From the NCBI GenBank assembly GCA_045541915.1, contig JAZQJZ010000015.1, positions 1-64,000 on the forward strand: 64,000 nt of DNA, given 5' to 3'. Of this stretch, positions 43,346 through 52,586 are shown in pieces. Source of the DNA: RGIG5579 sp045541915. GTDB taxonomy: Bacteria > Bacillota > Clostridia > Oscillospirales > SIG627. The stretch's first letter is position 1. Every line of letters begins with the position of its first letter. Both the position numbers and the translations under genes were made by a program. The notes under the pieces are model-generated. The model was not told the DNA's origin and did no database searches. It was given only the letters and a program-made list of their open reading frames with translations.

Positions 43346-44893
43346 ATGAAAAAACAAAGTTTGTTTTCTTCGCTTTTGAAAAGCTGTGGTTATGTGGCGC
43401 TGTTTTTTGCAAGTCAGGCCGTTGCCGCCTTTTTGGCCGAGGTGGTGATTCTGGTTTTATTGATGGCAAAGGGAATGACCTCCGACCAGATCGCTTCCTC
43501 TTATGAGAGCATTTACTATTCCGTGATGTATGAGATCATGCTGCTTTCGGCACTGCTTTTCTTTGGCGTCCTTTTGATCATGAAACGAAACCGATTTTCC
43601 TCTCATACGGGGTTGACAAAAGCCTCCGGCGCCTCGGTTCTTTCGGCTCTTTGCCTTGGCTTTGCCTGCTATATCGGCGCCGGGCTTCTCATCAATCTTG
43701 CCAACCTGATCCCGGCGGTGCAGTCCTCCCAGGAGGCGTATATGGAGACCTATGAAAAAATGACCTCCTACAACAGCGCTCTCTGGCCGGAGGTTTTGTA
43801 TGCCTGTTTGGTAGGCCCCATCATAGAAGAGGTGCTTTGCCGCGGCCTTGTTTTAAAGACGCTGAAGCAGAATATGGCTCCCGGCCTTGCCATTTTCCTT
43901 TCTGCCTTGACCTTTGCCTTGATTCACGGCAATCTCTACCAGGTGGTCTTCACCTTGCCGCTGGGCCTTGTTTTGGGCCTTATGGCGCACCGATTCCAGT
44001 CGGTCTGGCCGCCGATCTTCCTTCATATGGCCTTTAACGCATCCAATTATCTGATGCAAATGGGAACGTATTTTGGCTATGAAGAAGAGAGCGAAATGTG
44101 GATCTTCTTTGCCTATGCCGCGTATCTGTTCTGCCTTGTTTGTCTTCCCATCGGCTTGATCCTGTTAAAAACGGCCTTGGAGAAAAAGTCCTGTGCGGGC
44201 GAGGCGCTCTGGAGAAGAGAAGCGCCGGCTACGCCGGATTTTGAAGCGCTTGTGATAAAACATCAAAACCCCGTTCAGACCCAAATTCAACCTACTGAAA
44301 AAGGAGATTCTATGGCTTCCCCGGAAATGATCATTGTGGGGCTTGGCAACCCTGGTGAAAAATATGCCTCCAACCGCCACAACTGCGGCTTTATGGCCCT
44401 GGATTATATTGCCCTGCGCCAAGGGGTGAAGATCCAGAATCTGAAGTTCCGCGCATTGACGGCGGAAACGGTGATGGGAGATAAGAAGGTGCTTCTTTTA
44501 AAGCCTCAGACCTTTATGAATTCCTCCGGCGAGTCCGTTCGCGAGGCGGCAAACTTTTATAAGATCCCCCCGGAAAACATTTTGGTGATTTTTGACGATA
44601 TCAGCTTTGCCCCCGGTGTTTTCCGGATTCGCAAATCCGGCTCTGCCGGCGGTCATAACGGAATCAAATCCATCATCCAGCAGCTTTCTTCCGACGCTTT
44701 CCCCCGGATCAAAATGGGAGTGGGAACCCCTCCTGAGGGATGGGAATTGATGAACTGGGTTTTGGGCAATCCTCCCAAGGAGGACCTGGAACACATCATT
44801 TCCTCCATGGAGGATGTGTATTCCACTGCAAAGTTGTTTGTGGCAGAAGATCTGGATCGGGCCATTTCCTCTTACAACGGAAAGAGCCACTGA
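43346..44893 (+). CDS. CPBP intramembrane protease fused in frame to peptidyl-tRNA hydrolase
   Basis: One uninterrupted frame of 515 residues. Residues 1 to about 280 are a CPBP (CAAX/bacteriocin-type) protease with eight or so helices: EEVLCRGLVLKTL is motif 1, FALIHGN motif 2 and HMAFNASN motif 3. A 40-residue linker leads to a complete peptidyl-tRNA hydrolase. An AAAGGAG site and ATG at 44312 in the same frame could make Pth alone, so two products are likely. The protease family acts on prenylated or bacteriocin-type substrates; its target is unknown. Third gene after thiI, 9 bp gap. Confidence 0.85.
   Translation: MKKQSLFSSLLKSCGYVALFFASQAVAAFLAEVVILVLLMAKGMTSDQIASSYESIYYSVMYEIMLLSALLFFGVLLIMKRNRFSSHTGLTKASGASVLSALCLGFACYIGAGLLINLANLIPAVQSSQEAYMETYEKMTSYNSALWPEVLYACLVGPIIEEVLCRGLVLKTLKQNMAPGLAIFLSALTFALIHGNLYQVVFTLPLGLVLGLMAHRFQSVWPPIFLHMAFNASNYLMQMGTYFGYEEESEMWIFFAYAAYLFCLVCLPIGLILLKTALEKKSCAGEALWRREAPATPDFEALVIKHQNPVQTQIQPTEKGDSMASPEMIIVGLGNPGEKYASNRHNCGFMALDYIALRQGVKIQNLKFRALTAETVMGDKKVLLLKPQTFMNSSGESVREAANFYKIPPENILVIFDDISFAPGVFRIRKSGSAGGHNGIKSIIQQLSSDAFPRIKMGVGTPPEGWELMNWVLGNPPKEDLEHIISSMEDVYSTAKLFVAEDLDRAISSYNGKSH
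44312..44893 (+). CDS. pth: peptidyl-tRNA hydrolase from an internal start
   Basis: 193 residues, the normal length for Pth, which recycles peptidyl-tRNA released from ribosomes. IIVGLGNPGEKYASNRHNCG holds the catalytic histidine region, LLLKPQTFMNSSG and GSAGGHNGIKSI complete the active site. AAAGGAG with a 5-nt gap precedes ATG 44312, a textbook start. It lies wholly inside the longer frame at 43346. Pth is essential, so the internal start is probably the main one. Confidence 0.85.
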   Translation: MASPEMIIVGLGNPGEKYASNRHNCGFMALDYIALRQGVKIQNLKFRALTAETVMGDKKVLLLKPQTFMNSSGESVREAANFYKIPPENILVIFDDISFAPGVFRIRKSGSAGGHNGIKSIIQQLSSDAFPRIKMGVGTPPEGWELMNWVLGNPPKEDLEHIISSMEDVYSTAKLFVAEDLDRAISSYNGKSH

Positions 44894-44906
44894 AAAAGCA
44901 AAAAAA

Positions 44907-44939
44907 GAAAAGGAGCAGAGAATTTCTCTGCTCCTTTTT
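44907..44939. terminator. bidirectional terminator
   Basis: AAAAGGAGCAGAGA pairs with TCTCTGCTCCTTTT. It separates convergent pth and hisS. Confidence 0.92.
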
Positions 44940-44947
44940 GATGCCTT

Positions 44948-46201
44948 TTAAGAATGGTAAATACGCTCGATTTTGGTGAAGCCGTCTTCCATCAGGCGGT
45001 CAATCTGGAATTTGGCGTTCTTTTTCAAGGGAAGCACTGTGACGGTGTTGCCCTGGGCGCGAAGAAGGGCGGCCTTGCGGAATACCTCTTGCATTTTTCC
45101 GGCTCCGGCTCCGGCTTCCACCAGAAGGGCGATGCCCTCTTTTTCATCCTCTTCTTTTTTGGGATGATCCCGAAGGATGGTGATGATGCGTTCAAATCCA
45201 ATGGAAAAGCCGCAGGCGGGAACCTTCTGACCGGAGAACTTTCCGATCATTTCATCGTACCGGCCGCCGCCGGCGATGGAGAAACTGTATTCATCCAGTT
45301 TGACCTCGAAAATGGTTCCGGTGTAATAGCCCATACCCCGAACCAGGGTGGGATCGAATTTTAATTTTGCCTTGTCGCCAAGCATATCCTTCACGCAGGA
45401 CAAAATGGTATCCAGTCCCTCTGCCACCGCGGGAGAAAGCACATCCGCCGGAAGAGCGGCGCAGAAATCTGTTGCAGACTCCGCTTCCTTTTCAAATAGG
45501 GAAAGGTAGGCGTTCACTGCACTTTCTTCCAGGTCAATAGAAAGAAGCTCTTCCTTTACGCCCTGAATGCCGATCTTATCCAGCTTATCCAGCGCGATGA
45601 AGACCTCCTCCGTTTTTTCCTCTGCAAAGCCGGCAAAAAGAGCCATGGCGCGAAGAATTCTGCGGTCGTTTACGTGAATGGTAAAGCCACCGATACCGGT
45701 GCCCTCCAAAAGCTTTGAGAGCATATTTCCCGTGGCGCCCACCAGCTCGATTTCAGCCAGAATGGAGGCGTCGCCCAAAATGTCAATATCGCACTGGGTG
45801 AACTGACGGAATCTGCCCTTTTGAGGCTGATCCGCACGCCATACATTGCCGATCTGCAGTGCTTTGAAGGGGGCAGGCAGAGTGGCGGAGTTTGCGGCAT
45901 AAAAACGGGAAAGGGGCAAGGTCAGATCGTAGCGCATACCGGAATCGGCCAGATCATCACCCTTTTCCAGAGCACGGGAAAGGGCGGCGCCGCGCTTGAG
46001 CACCTTAAAGATCAGCTTTTCGTTTTCGCCGCCTTGCTTTCCGGTGAGGTTTTCAATGTGCTCCATGCAAGGGGTTTCGATCTCCCGGAAGCCCCAAGCG
46101 GCATAGGTTTCGCGGATGCCGGCGAGAACCTTCTGTCTCAACGCCATCTCCCGCGGTAAAAAGTCATTCATTCCCTTTACAGGGGTCTTAACAAATCCCA
46201 T
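44948..46201 (-). CDS. hisS: histidyl-tRNA synthetase
   Basis: 417 residues, class II aminoacyl-tRNA synthetase. KGMNDFLPREM, IETPCMEH, RYDLTLPLSRF and the histidine-specific RGMGYYTGTIFE, GGGRYDEMIGKF motifs are present, then the anticodon-binding domain. Start at ATG 46201 with GGAGG. It follows an AEC transporter gene by 13 bp and shares its promoter. I saw no T-box in front. Confidence 0.95.
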   Translation of the reverse strand: MGFVKTPVKGMNDFLPREMALRQKVLAGIRETYAAWGFREIETPCMEHIENLTGKQGGENEKLIFKVLKRGAALSRALEKGDDLADSGMRYDLTLPLSRFYAANSATLPAPFKALQIGNVWRADQPQKGRFRQFTQCDIDILGDASILAEIELVGATGNMLSKLLEGTGIGGFTIHVNDRRILRAMALFAGFAEEKTEEVFIALDKLDKIGIQGVKEELLSIDLEESAVNAYLSLFEKEAESATDFCAALPADVLSPAVAEGLDTILSCVKDMLGDKAKLKFDPTLVRGMGYYTGTIFEVKLDEYSFSIAGGGRYDEMIGKFSGQKVPACGFSIGFERIITILRDHPKKEEDEKEGIALLVEAGAGAGKMQEVFRKAALLRAQGNTVTVLPLKKNAKFQIDRLMEDGFTKIERIYHS

Positions 46202-46214
46202 AATATCCTCCAAT

Positions 46215-47165
46215 TTATACATTCAGCCCGGAAAGAGCGCCGATCAGCGCAAATGATACGGGCAAGGTCACAATGGACAGCAAAGTAGAAACAAAACAAA
46301 TTTTCGCGTTGCCGGAGGCATCCTGCCCCAGACTTTCCGGATACACCACAATGTTCATTCCGGAAGGCATGGAAAGCACTGCCAATGCCAAAAACAACCA
46401 GATCCCCCGGATCCCCAGAAGAGAAAGGGGAATGCCAAACAGAAGGGGCATGCCGATGAGACGAACCAGCGCCAGAAGATAAGGCCGGGCGCCGGAGAGA
46501 AGCTTTTTCAAGGGAAAGGCTCCCATGACAATGCCGGCCAAAAGCATAGAGGCCGGACTCATACAGGCGCCGGCGCTCTCCAGGGCATCGCGAAGAAGAC
46601 CGGGGAGAGAAAAGCCGGAGATGCCCAGGATACAGCCGGCATAGCAGCCGATCATCAAAGGGGAAAGAAGCACTTTCTTGATTTGAAAGTTCCCCTTTTC
46701 CGAAGCAAACAGGGAATAACCGTAGCTGTAAATGGCAAGGTTCAAGGGAAGACAAAAGAGCATGAACTGCCCCAGGATCTCTTCTCCGAATACTCCCTGG
46801 ATCACCGGATACCCAAAATAGCCGGTATTGGAAAAGGTGAACATATAAGAAAGGGTGCGTTTTTCGAATCCGTCACGACCTAATTTTGCCGCCAGAAACC
46901 GGGCAACCAAAATCACCAGAACAAGAAGTGCCAAGGAAAAGCCGACGAGAGATGCATTGCTTCCCATTTTTTCTATCGTAAAAGTCTTGGGGAGATTGAT
47001 GGCAGTATAAGCGGGGGCAAAGATATAAGTGGTCAAAACGGAAAGGGCCGAGGCGGCCTCTTCCGTCACTTTTCCCCGACGACGCAAAAAGTAGCCGACG
47101 AAAATAAAGAGTAAAAGGAAGGCCACCTTTTGAAGGGTCATATACAAAACGGAAAGCTGAAACAA
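46215..47165 (-). CDS. AEC-family transporter
   Basis: 316 residues with about ten transmembrane helices of the auxin efflux carrier type. The FSNTGYFGYPV segment is the family signature near the middle and PSGMNIVVYPE lies in the C-terminal half. Bacterial members carry malate, lactate or other small acids. The start is TTG 47165 with GAGGTG; the first ATG is nine codons inside without a site. Co-transcribed with hisS, possibly by chance. Confidence 0.82.
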   Translation of the reverse strand: MFQLSVLYMTLQKVAFLLLFIFVGYFLRRRGKVTEEAASALSVLTTYIFAPAYTAINLPKTFTIEKMGSNASLVGFSLALLVLVILVARFLAAKLGRDGFEKRTLSYMFTFSNTGYFGYPVIQGVFGEEILGQFMLFCLPLNLAIYSYGYSLFASEKGNFQIKKVLLSPLMIGCYAGCILGISGFSLPGLLRDALESAGACMSPASMLLAGIVMGAFPLKKLLSGARPYLLALVRLIGMPLLFGIPLSLLGIRGIWLFLALAVLSMPSGMNIVVYPESLGQDASGNAKICFVSTLLSIVTLPVSFALIGALSGLNV

Positions 47166-47201
47166 AAGAACACCTCACAAGAAAATAATGGCACGTTCCT
47201 T

Positions 47202-47230
47202 ATTATAGAATGAAAACTTCTTTTTGTAAA
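47202..47230 (-). promoter_or_regulatory. promoter of the AEC-hisS operon
   Basis: On the minus strand TTTACA (47230-47225), 17 nt, TATAAT (47207-47202). Confidence 0.7.
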
Positions 47231-47318
47231 GAGCTGGAAATATTTTTGGGAAAGAAGGGGATTTTTCCCCTTTTAGAAAAAATGAGGGGAAGAGCAGGGG
47301 AGTTTTTTCTCGAATTTA

Positions 47319-47347
47319 TTGACTTTCTGTGAAAAAAATGATAATCT
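47319..47347 (+). promoter_or_regulatory. promoter of the T-box operon
   Basis: TTGACT (47319-47324), 17 nt, TAATCT (47342-47347), immediately before the T-box leader. Confidence 0.72.
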
Positions 47348-47354
47348 AAACAGT

Positions 47355-47597
47355 GTTTAGAACACGTGGAAGAAGAAAAGTACCCTTGCCACCTTTTTTT
47401 CAGAGAACTGTCGGTGGGTGCAAGACAGTAAAAAAGAGCTTGGGGAATACCCTTTGGAGTGGCTCTGCTGAACGGATTTTCAGTAGGCGGAGACGGGAGC
47501 GCCCGGTATTGCGCACTTGAGGTTGCCTTCGGGCAATGAATATGAGGTGGTACCACGATATTGTCGTCCTCTGCTTTTGGCAGAAGGGCGTTTTTTG
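47355..47597 (+). promoter_or_regulatory. tyrosine-type T-box leader
   Basis: A complete T-box riboswitch. Stem I shows the AGTA half of the loop E motif (47379-47382), the AGAGA bulge (47402-47406) and the GGTGCAAGACAG-type distal loop. CCC after AGTA pairs with GGG before GAA, leaving TAC (47448-47450) as specifier codon, so tRNA-Tyr is sensed. The T-box TGAGGTGGTACCACG ends at 47557 and its TGGT pairs with the uncharged CCA end. The competing terminator lies at 47565-47597 (CCTCTGC with GCAGAAGG, then six T). Uncharged tRNA-Tyr turns the operon on. Confidence 0.93.
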
Positions 47598-47626
47598 TTT
47601 TTGGTACCTGTCGTAAGGAGAATGTT

Positions 47627-49261
47627 ATGCCCATTACTGATTTTTTGGAGAGAAATGCCCGGCTTTACGGACGGGAAACTGCTTTGGTGGAATTGAACCC
47701 CTCGGAAGAGAGGGATCAAATGATGACCTGGCGCGAATTTCAGCTGATCGAGAGTGCCTCCGGCGCCCCCTATCGGAGGGAGATGACCTGGGCAGAGTTT
47801 GACCGCCGGGCCAACCGCTTTGCCAATCTTCTTCTCAGCAGAGGCTTTCAGAGAGGGACCAAGGTTGCCATTTTGCTGATGAACTGCATCGAATGGCTTC
47901 CTCTTTACTTTGGCATTTTAAAGGCCGGCTGTATTGCCGTTCCCATGAATTTTCGCTATTCCAGCGATGAGATCAAGTATTGTCTGGAGCTGGCAGATGT
48001 TTCTGTTTTGATTTTCGGGCCGGAATTTGTCACCAGAATGGATCCCATTGCTTCCTCTCTTTCCGGTGTGAATACCTTTTTCTATGTGGGAAGCGATGGC
48101 CCCCGGTACACCCAGGATTGCCTGAAAATGATGAATCACTGTTCTACCTCTCTTCCTCCGGTGCTTCTGGAGGACGAAGACGTGGCTGCCATTTATTTTT
48201 CCTCCGGCACCACCGGCTTTCCCAAGGCCATTCTTCACAGCCACCAGGCGCTGGTTTCCTCCTGTCAAACGGAGCAGAACCACCACGGACAGAGCCGTGA
48301 GGATGTATTCCTTTGTATTCCCCCTCTTTATCATACGGGTGCGAAAATGCACTGGTTCGGTTCTCTTTTGTCCGCTAGCCGCGCGGTGCTCTTAAGAGGG
48401 GTCAAGCCTGAATGGATCCTTCGTGCCGTTACGGAAGAAAAATGCACCATTGTCTGGCTTCTGGTGCCTTGGGCGCAGGATATTCTGGACGCGGTGGATG
48501 CCGGAAAGATCCGTCTTTCCGACTTTACCTTGGACCAGTGGAGACTGATGCACATCGGCGCGCAGCCCGTGCCCCCCAGTCTCATTCACCGCTGGAAAAA
48601 GCTTTTCCCCCATCACCAGTACGATACGAATTACGGACTCTCTGAATCCATCGGACCGGGATGCGTACACCTGGGTGTGGAAAACATACACAAGGTAGGC
48701 GCTATTGGAAAGCCGGGCTATCTTTGGGAGACCAAGATCGTGGACGGAGAAGGAAAGAGCGTGAAAAACGGAGAAGTGGGCGAGCTTTGCGTCAAGGGCC
48801 CCGGTGTGATGCTCTGTTACTATAAGAACGAAAAAGCTACAAAGGAAGTGCTCCGGGACGGCTGGCTTTATACCGGCGATATGGCAAAGGAGGACGAGGA
48901 CGGCTTTATTTACCTGGTAGATCGGAAAAAGGACGTGGTGATCTCCGGCGGGGAAAACATTTACCCTGTGCAGATTGAGGATTTCCTCCGCGCCCATGAG
49001 AAGATCAAGGACGTGGCGGTGATCGGCCTTCCCGACGCCCGTCTCGGCGAGGTTTGCGCTGCCATTATTGAATGGAAGGAAGGGGCAGAGGGCACTCTGG
49101 AGGAGATCGAAGAATTTTGCAAGGGTCTTCCCCGTTACAAGAGACCCCGTCAGATCTTTTTTGACCGGATCCCCCGGAATCCCACCGGTAAGATTGAAAA
49201 ACCCACACTTCGGAATAAATACTGCAAGGGCAGTCTTGTGGAAGCGCAGATCAACGGTTAG
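47627..49261 (+). CDS. AMP-forming acyl/aryl-CoA ligase
   Basis: 544 residues of the ANL superfamily. It activates a carboxylate to the acyl-AMP and transfers it to CoA. IYFSSGTTGFPKAI is the P-loop (motif A3), YTGDMAKEDEDG and DRKKDVVISGGENIYP the hinge (A8), and NPTGKIEK the C-terminal catalytic lysine. Start at ATG 47627 with AAGGAG, right after the T-box terminator. Its operon partners suggest an arylacetate such as 4-hydroxyphenylacetate or phenylacetate as substrate, but the protein alone does not prove this. Confidence 0.85.
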   Translation: MPITDFLERNARLYGRETALVELNPSEERDQMMTWREFQLIESASGAPYRREMTWAEFDRRANRFANLLLSRGFQRGTKVAILLMNCIEWLPLYFGILKAGCIAVPMNFRYSSDEIKYCLELADVSVLIFGPEFVTRMDPIASSLSGVNTFFYVGSDGPRYTQDCLKMMNHCSTSLPPVLLEDEDVAAIYFSSGTTGFPKAILHSHQALVSSCQTEQNHHGQSREDVFLCIPPLYHTGAKMHWFGSLLSASRAVLLRGVKPEWILRAVTEEKCTIVWLLVPWAQDILDAVDAGKIRLSDFTLDQWRLMHIGAQPVPPSLIHRWKKLFPHHQYDTNYGLSESIGPGCVHLGVENIHKVGAIGKPGYLWETKIVDGEGKSVKNGEVGELCVKGPGVMLCYYKNEKATKEVLRDGWLYTGDMAKEDEDGFIYLVDRKKDVVISGGENIYPVQIEDFLRAHEKIKDVAVIGLPDARLGEVCAAIIEWKEGAEGTLEEIEEFCKGLPRYKRPRQIFFDRIPRNPTGKIEKPTLRNKYCKGSLVEAQING

Positions 49262-49273
49262 GAGGACAAAACT

Positions 49274-50836
49274 ATGTTCATCAAAGTGCTTTTTCTTGTA
49301 ATCTTTTTTGCCGTGATGCTGGGCATCGGCTTTTACTGCCGCAAGCACGCTACGGATGTAAATGGATTTGTTTTGGGCGGACGGAGCGTGGGCCCCTGGC
49401 TGACTGCCTTTGCCTACGGCACCTCTTATTTTTCCGCGGTGGTCTTTGTGGGCTATGCCGGTCAGTTTGGCTGGAAGTACGGCATTGCCGCCACCTGGGC
49501 AGGCATTGGAAACGCGCTGATCGGATCTCTGATGGCCTGGGCCATTCTGGGACGGAGAACCAGAGTGATGACCCAGCACATGGATTCCGCTACCATGCCC
49601 CAGTTTTTTGAATCCCGTTTTGCAAGTCCGGCGCTGAAGATCGCCTCTTCCGCCATTATCTTTATTTTCCTCATTCCCTACACCGCTTCCTTATACAATG
49701 GCTTGAGCCGCCTTTTCGGAATGGCTTTCGACATTGACTATTCCATCTGCGTCATTGCCATGGCGATCCTCACGGGAATTTATGTGGTGGCCGGAGGGTA
49801 TATGGCCACTGCCATCAACGATTTTATTCAGGGCATTGTTATGCTGGGCGGCATTGTGGCCGTGGTGCTGGCGGTTTTGAATCGAGAGGGAGGTTTCCTT
49901 CAGGCCCTTTCTTCCCTGGGCCAGGTTTCCGATCCTCAGGTTTCTGAAACTCCCGGTGTGTTTGCTTCCTTCTTCGGTCCGGATCCTGCTGGTCTTTTGG
50001 GCGTGGTGATCCTTACCTCTCTGGGCACTTGGGGTCTTCCTCAAATGGTGCAGAAGTTTTACGCCATCAAGAGTGAAAAGGCCATCAACAAAGGCATGAT
50101 CATTTCCACCCTGTTTGCGGCAGTGGTGGCCGGCGGCTGCTATTTTCTGGGCGGCTTTGGCAGACTGTTTACCGATCAATTGAATGTGCAGGGGGGCGTG
50201 CCCGAAGGGGGATATGACGCAGTGATCCCTACCATGCTTTCCTCCCTTCCCGATGTTCTCATTGCCGTTGTGGTGGTTCTGGTGCTTTCCGCTTCCATGT
50301 CCACCCTGTCCTCCTTGGTGCTCACCTCCTCCTCCACACTGACCCTGGACTTTATCAAGGGTTCTCTGTGCAAGAAGATGAGCGAAAAGCGCCAGGTTCT
50401 GGTGATGCGGATCCTCATTGTGGTCTTCATTTTGATCTCCGTTTTCATTGCCATTGTGCAGTATAAATTGGGCGTGACCTTCATTGCCCAGTTGATGGGA
50501 ATTTCCTGGGGCGCTCTGGCCGGTGCCTTCCTTGCCCCCTTCCTTTACGGCCTTTACTGGAAGGGAGTCACCTCTGCCGGTGTTTGGACCAGCTTTATCT
50601 TTTCCACGGCGGTGATGATCCTGAATATGGTGAAAAAGGATCTCTTCCCTGGGATTTTGCAATCTCCTATCAATGCCGGCGCCTTTTGTATGCTGGCCGG
50701 GCTTGTTCTGGTTCCCCTGGTGAGCCTTGTAACCAAAAAACCGAAAAAAGAACATATCGATCAGGTCTTCTCTTGCTATGAACGCACCGTGACCGTCACG
50801 GTGACCGATTCCATCGGAGAGACGGAAAAAGAATAA
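49274..50836 (+). CDS. sodium:solute symporter (SSS family)
   Basis: 520 residues with about 13 membrane helices. GFVLGGRSVGPWLTAFAYGTSYFSA, in its N-terminal third, is typical of the SSS fold, as is GGYMATAINDFIQG. The family imports carboxylates, amino acids and sugars with sodium. The C-terminus ends in a short cytosolic tail. In this operon it most likely brings in the aryl acid used by the ligase. AGGAGG site before ATG 49274; the gap to the ligase is 12 bp. Confidence 0.88.
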   Translation: MFIKVLFLVIFFAVMLGIGFYCRKHATDVNGFVLGGRSVGPWLTAFAYGTSYFSAVVFVGYAGQFGWKYGIAATWAGIGNALIGSLMAWAILGRRTRVMTQHMDSATMPQFFESRFASPALKIASSAIIFIFLIPYTASLYNGLSRLFGMAFDIDYSICVIAMAILTGIYVVAGGYMATAINDFIQGIVMLGGIVAVVLAVLNREGGFLQALSSLGQVSDPQVSETPGVFASFFGPDPAGLLGVVILTSLGTWGLPQMVQKFYAIKSEKAINKGMIISTLFAAVVAGGCYFLGGFGRLFTDQLNVQGGVPEGGYDAVIPTMLSSLPDVLIAVVVVLVLSASMSTLSSLVLTSSSTLTLDFIKGSLCKKMSEKRQVLVMRILIVVFILISVFIAIVQYKLGVTFIAQLMGISWGALAGAFLAPFLYGLYWKGVTSAGVWTSFIFSTAVMILNMVKKDLFPGILQSPINAGAFCMLAGLVLVPLVSLVTKKPKKEHIDQVFSCYERTVTVTVTDSIGETEKE

Positions 50837-50847
50837 GGAGAATGAAT

Positions 50848-52569
50848 ATGAAAAAACTGATGCTGGGAAACGAAGCGGTTGCCCGCGGTCTTTATGAAGC
50901 AGGATGCAGCTTTGTTTCCAGTTACCCCGGAACTCCCAGTACGGAGATCACCGAATGTGTGGCACTGTACCCGGAGGTGTATGCGGAGTGGGCGCCCAAT
51001 GAAAAGGTGGCAATGGAATCTGCTTTCGGTGCTTGCCTTGCCGGAAAAAGAAGCTTTTGCGGTATGAAGCACGTGGGACTGAACGTGGCGGCAGATCCCC
51101 TTTTCACCATTTCTTATACCGGTGTCAATGCCGGTATGATCATCGGTGTGGCAGATGATGCCGGAATGCACTCCTCCCAGAACGAGCAGGATTCCCGTCA
51201 TTATGCCAAGGCCTCCAAGATCCCCATGCTGGAGCCGGCAGACTCTGCCGAGGCCATCGCCTTTACCAAGGCGGCGTATGAGATCTCCGAGTCCTTTGAT
51301 ACGCCGGTGCTTCTGAAAATGTGCACCCGTGTTTCCCATTCCCAGAGCGTGGTGGAGGAAAGCGAACGGGTGGAAGTGGAAAAGAATTACGAAAAGAATC
51401 CCGGAAAATATATTATGATGCCCGGCAATGCCAAGCGCCGCCACCCTGTGGTGGAGGAAAGAACCCGGAAGCTTGTGGCCTTTGCCGAACAAAGCGAATT
51501 GAACCGGGTGGAAGAGGGCAAGGATAAATCGGTGGGCTATATTACCTCCTCTACCTCTTACCAGTACGTAAAGGAAGTGATCGGGGATCAGCATCCGGTT
51601 TTGAAATTGGGTATGATCTGGCCTCTTCCGGAAGAAAAGATCCGTGCCTTTGCTACCTCGGTGGAACGCCTTGTGGTGGTGGAAGAGTTGGATGGATTTA
51701 TCGAAGAGCACGTGAAAAATTTGGGACTTGCCGTAACGGGAAAAGAGATCTTTTCTCAAATCGGCGAGTTTTCCCAGAACCTGGTGGCAGAAAAGCTGGG
51801 TAAGCCCGTTCCGGCCGGTACGGCTCTTGCACAAGAGATTCCGGCAAGACCTCCTGTGATGTGCGCCGGTTGTCCTCACAGAGGCTTGTTCTATCTGTTG
51901 GCGAAGAATAAGATCACCGCTTTGGGTGATATTGGTTGCTATACCCTGGGTGCGGTTCCTCCTCTTGCGGCACTGGATACCACCATTTGTATGGGCGCCT
52001 CCGTCTCCGGTATTCACGGCTTTGTGAAGGCCCAGGAGGGCAAAGCCGACAACAAGACCGTGGCGGTGATCGGCGATTCCACCTTTATGCACTCCGGTAT
52101 GACCGGTCTTGTGAACATTGCTTACAACAATTCCAACGCCACGGTGATCATTGTGGATAACTCCATCACCGGTATGACTGGTCACCAGCAGAACCCCACT
52201 ACCGGCAAGAACCTGAAGGGCGATCCTGCCGCCGCGGTGGATCTGGAAAGCCTTTGCCGCGCCATTGGCATCAAGCGCGTGCGCGTGGTGGATCCCTATG
52301 ATCTTGCCCAAACGGAAAAGGCCATCCGGGAAGAGCTGGAGGCCAAGGAGCCTTCTGTGATCATTTCCAGACGGCCCTGCGCCCTATTAAAATATGTGAA
52401 GCACCCCGGCCCCATCCAGGTTCAGACTGACAAGTGCCGCGGATGTAAGGCTTGTATGAAGATCGGCTGTCCCGCCATCAGTATGAAGGACGGCAAAGCA
52501 GAAATTGATACCACCCTTTGCACCGGCTGCGGCGTTTGCCGTCAGCTTTGCAAATTCGGTGCTCTGTGA
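50848..52569 (+). CDS. iorA: indolepyruvate ferredoxin oxidoreductase, alpha subunit
   Basis: 573 residues. With IorB it interconverts arylpyruvate plus CoA and arylacetyl-CoA plus CO2 using ferredoxin. The N-terminal GNEAVARGLYEAGCSF and SYPGTPSTEI, TPP domain with GDIGCYTLG and GDSTFMHSGMTGL, and a C-terminal pair of 4Fe-4S motifs (CRGCKACMKIGC, CTGCGVCRQLC) match IorA. The second ATG (50848) is chosen since the first abuts the ribosome site. The T-box suggests use in the carboxylating direction. Confidence 0.93.
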   Translation: MKKLMLGNEAVARGLYEAGCSFVSSYPGTPSTEITECVALYPEVYAEWAPNEKVAMESAFGACLAGKRSFCGMKHVGLNVAADPLFTISYTGVNAGMIIGVADDAGMHSSQNEQDSRHYAKASKIPMLEPADSAEAIAFTKAAYEISESFDTPVLLKMCTRVSHSQSVVEESERVEVEKNYEKNPGKYIMMPGNAKRRHPVVEERTRKLVAFAEQSELNRVEEGKDKSVGYITSSTSYQYVKEVIGDQHPVLKLGMIWPLPEEKIRAFATSVERLVVVEELDGFIEEHVKNLGLAVTGKEIFSQIGEFSQNLVAEKLGKPVPAGTALAQEIPARPPVMCAGCPHRGLFYLLAKNKITALGDIGCYTLGAVPPLAALDTTICMGASVSGIHGFVKAQEGKADNKTVAVIGDSTFMHSGMTGLVNIAYNNSNATVIIVDNSITGMTGHQQNPTTGKNLKGDPAAAVDLESLCRAIGIKRVRVVDPYDLAQTEKAIREELEAKEPSVIISRRPCALLKYVKHPGPIQVQTDKCRGCKACMKIGCPAISMKDGKAEIDTTLCTGCGVCRQLCKFGAL

Positions 52570-52586
52570 GAGAAAGGAGAGGGAAT

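Noticed and set aside
46202..46214. A T-box in front of hisS
   Set aside because: The gap to the AEC gene is 13 bp and no T-box sequence occurs before the AEC gene either.
50776..52311. A 511-codon open frame on the minus strand
   Set aside because: Antisense to iorA, which has clear motifs; the protein is His- and Gly-rich, as shadow frames of GC-biased genes are.
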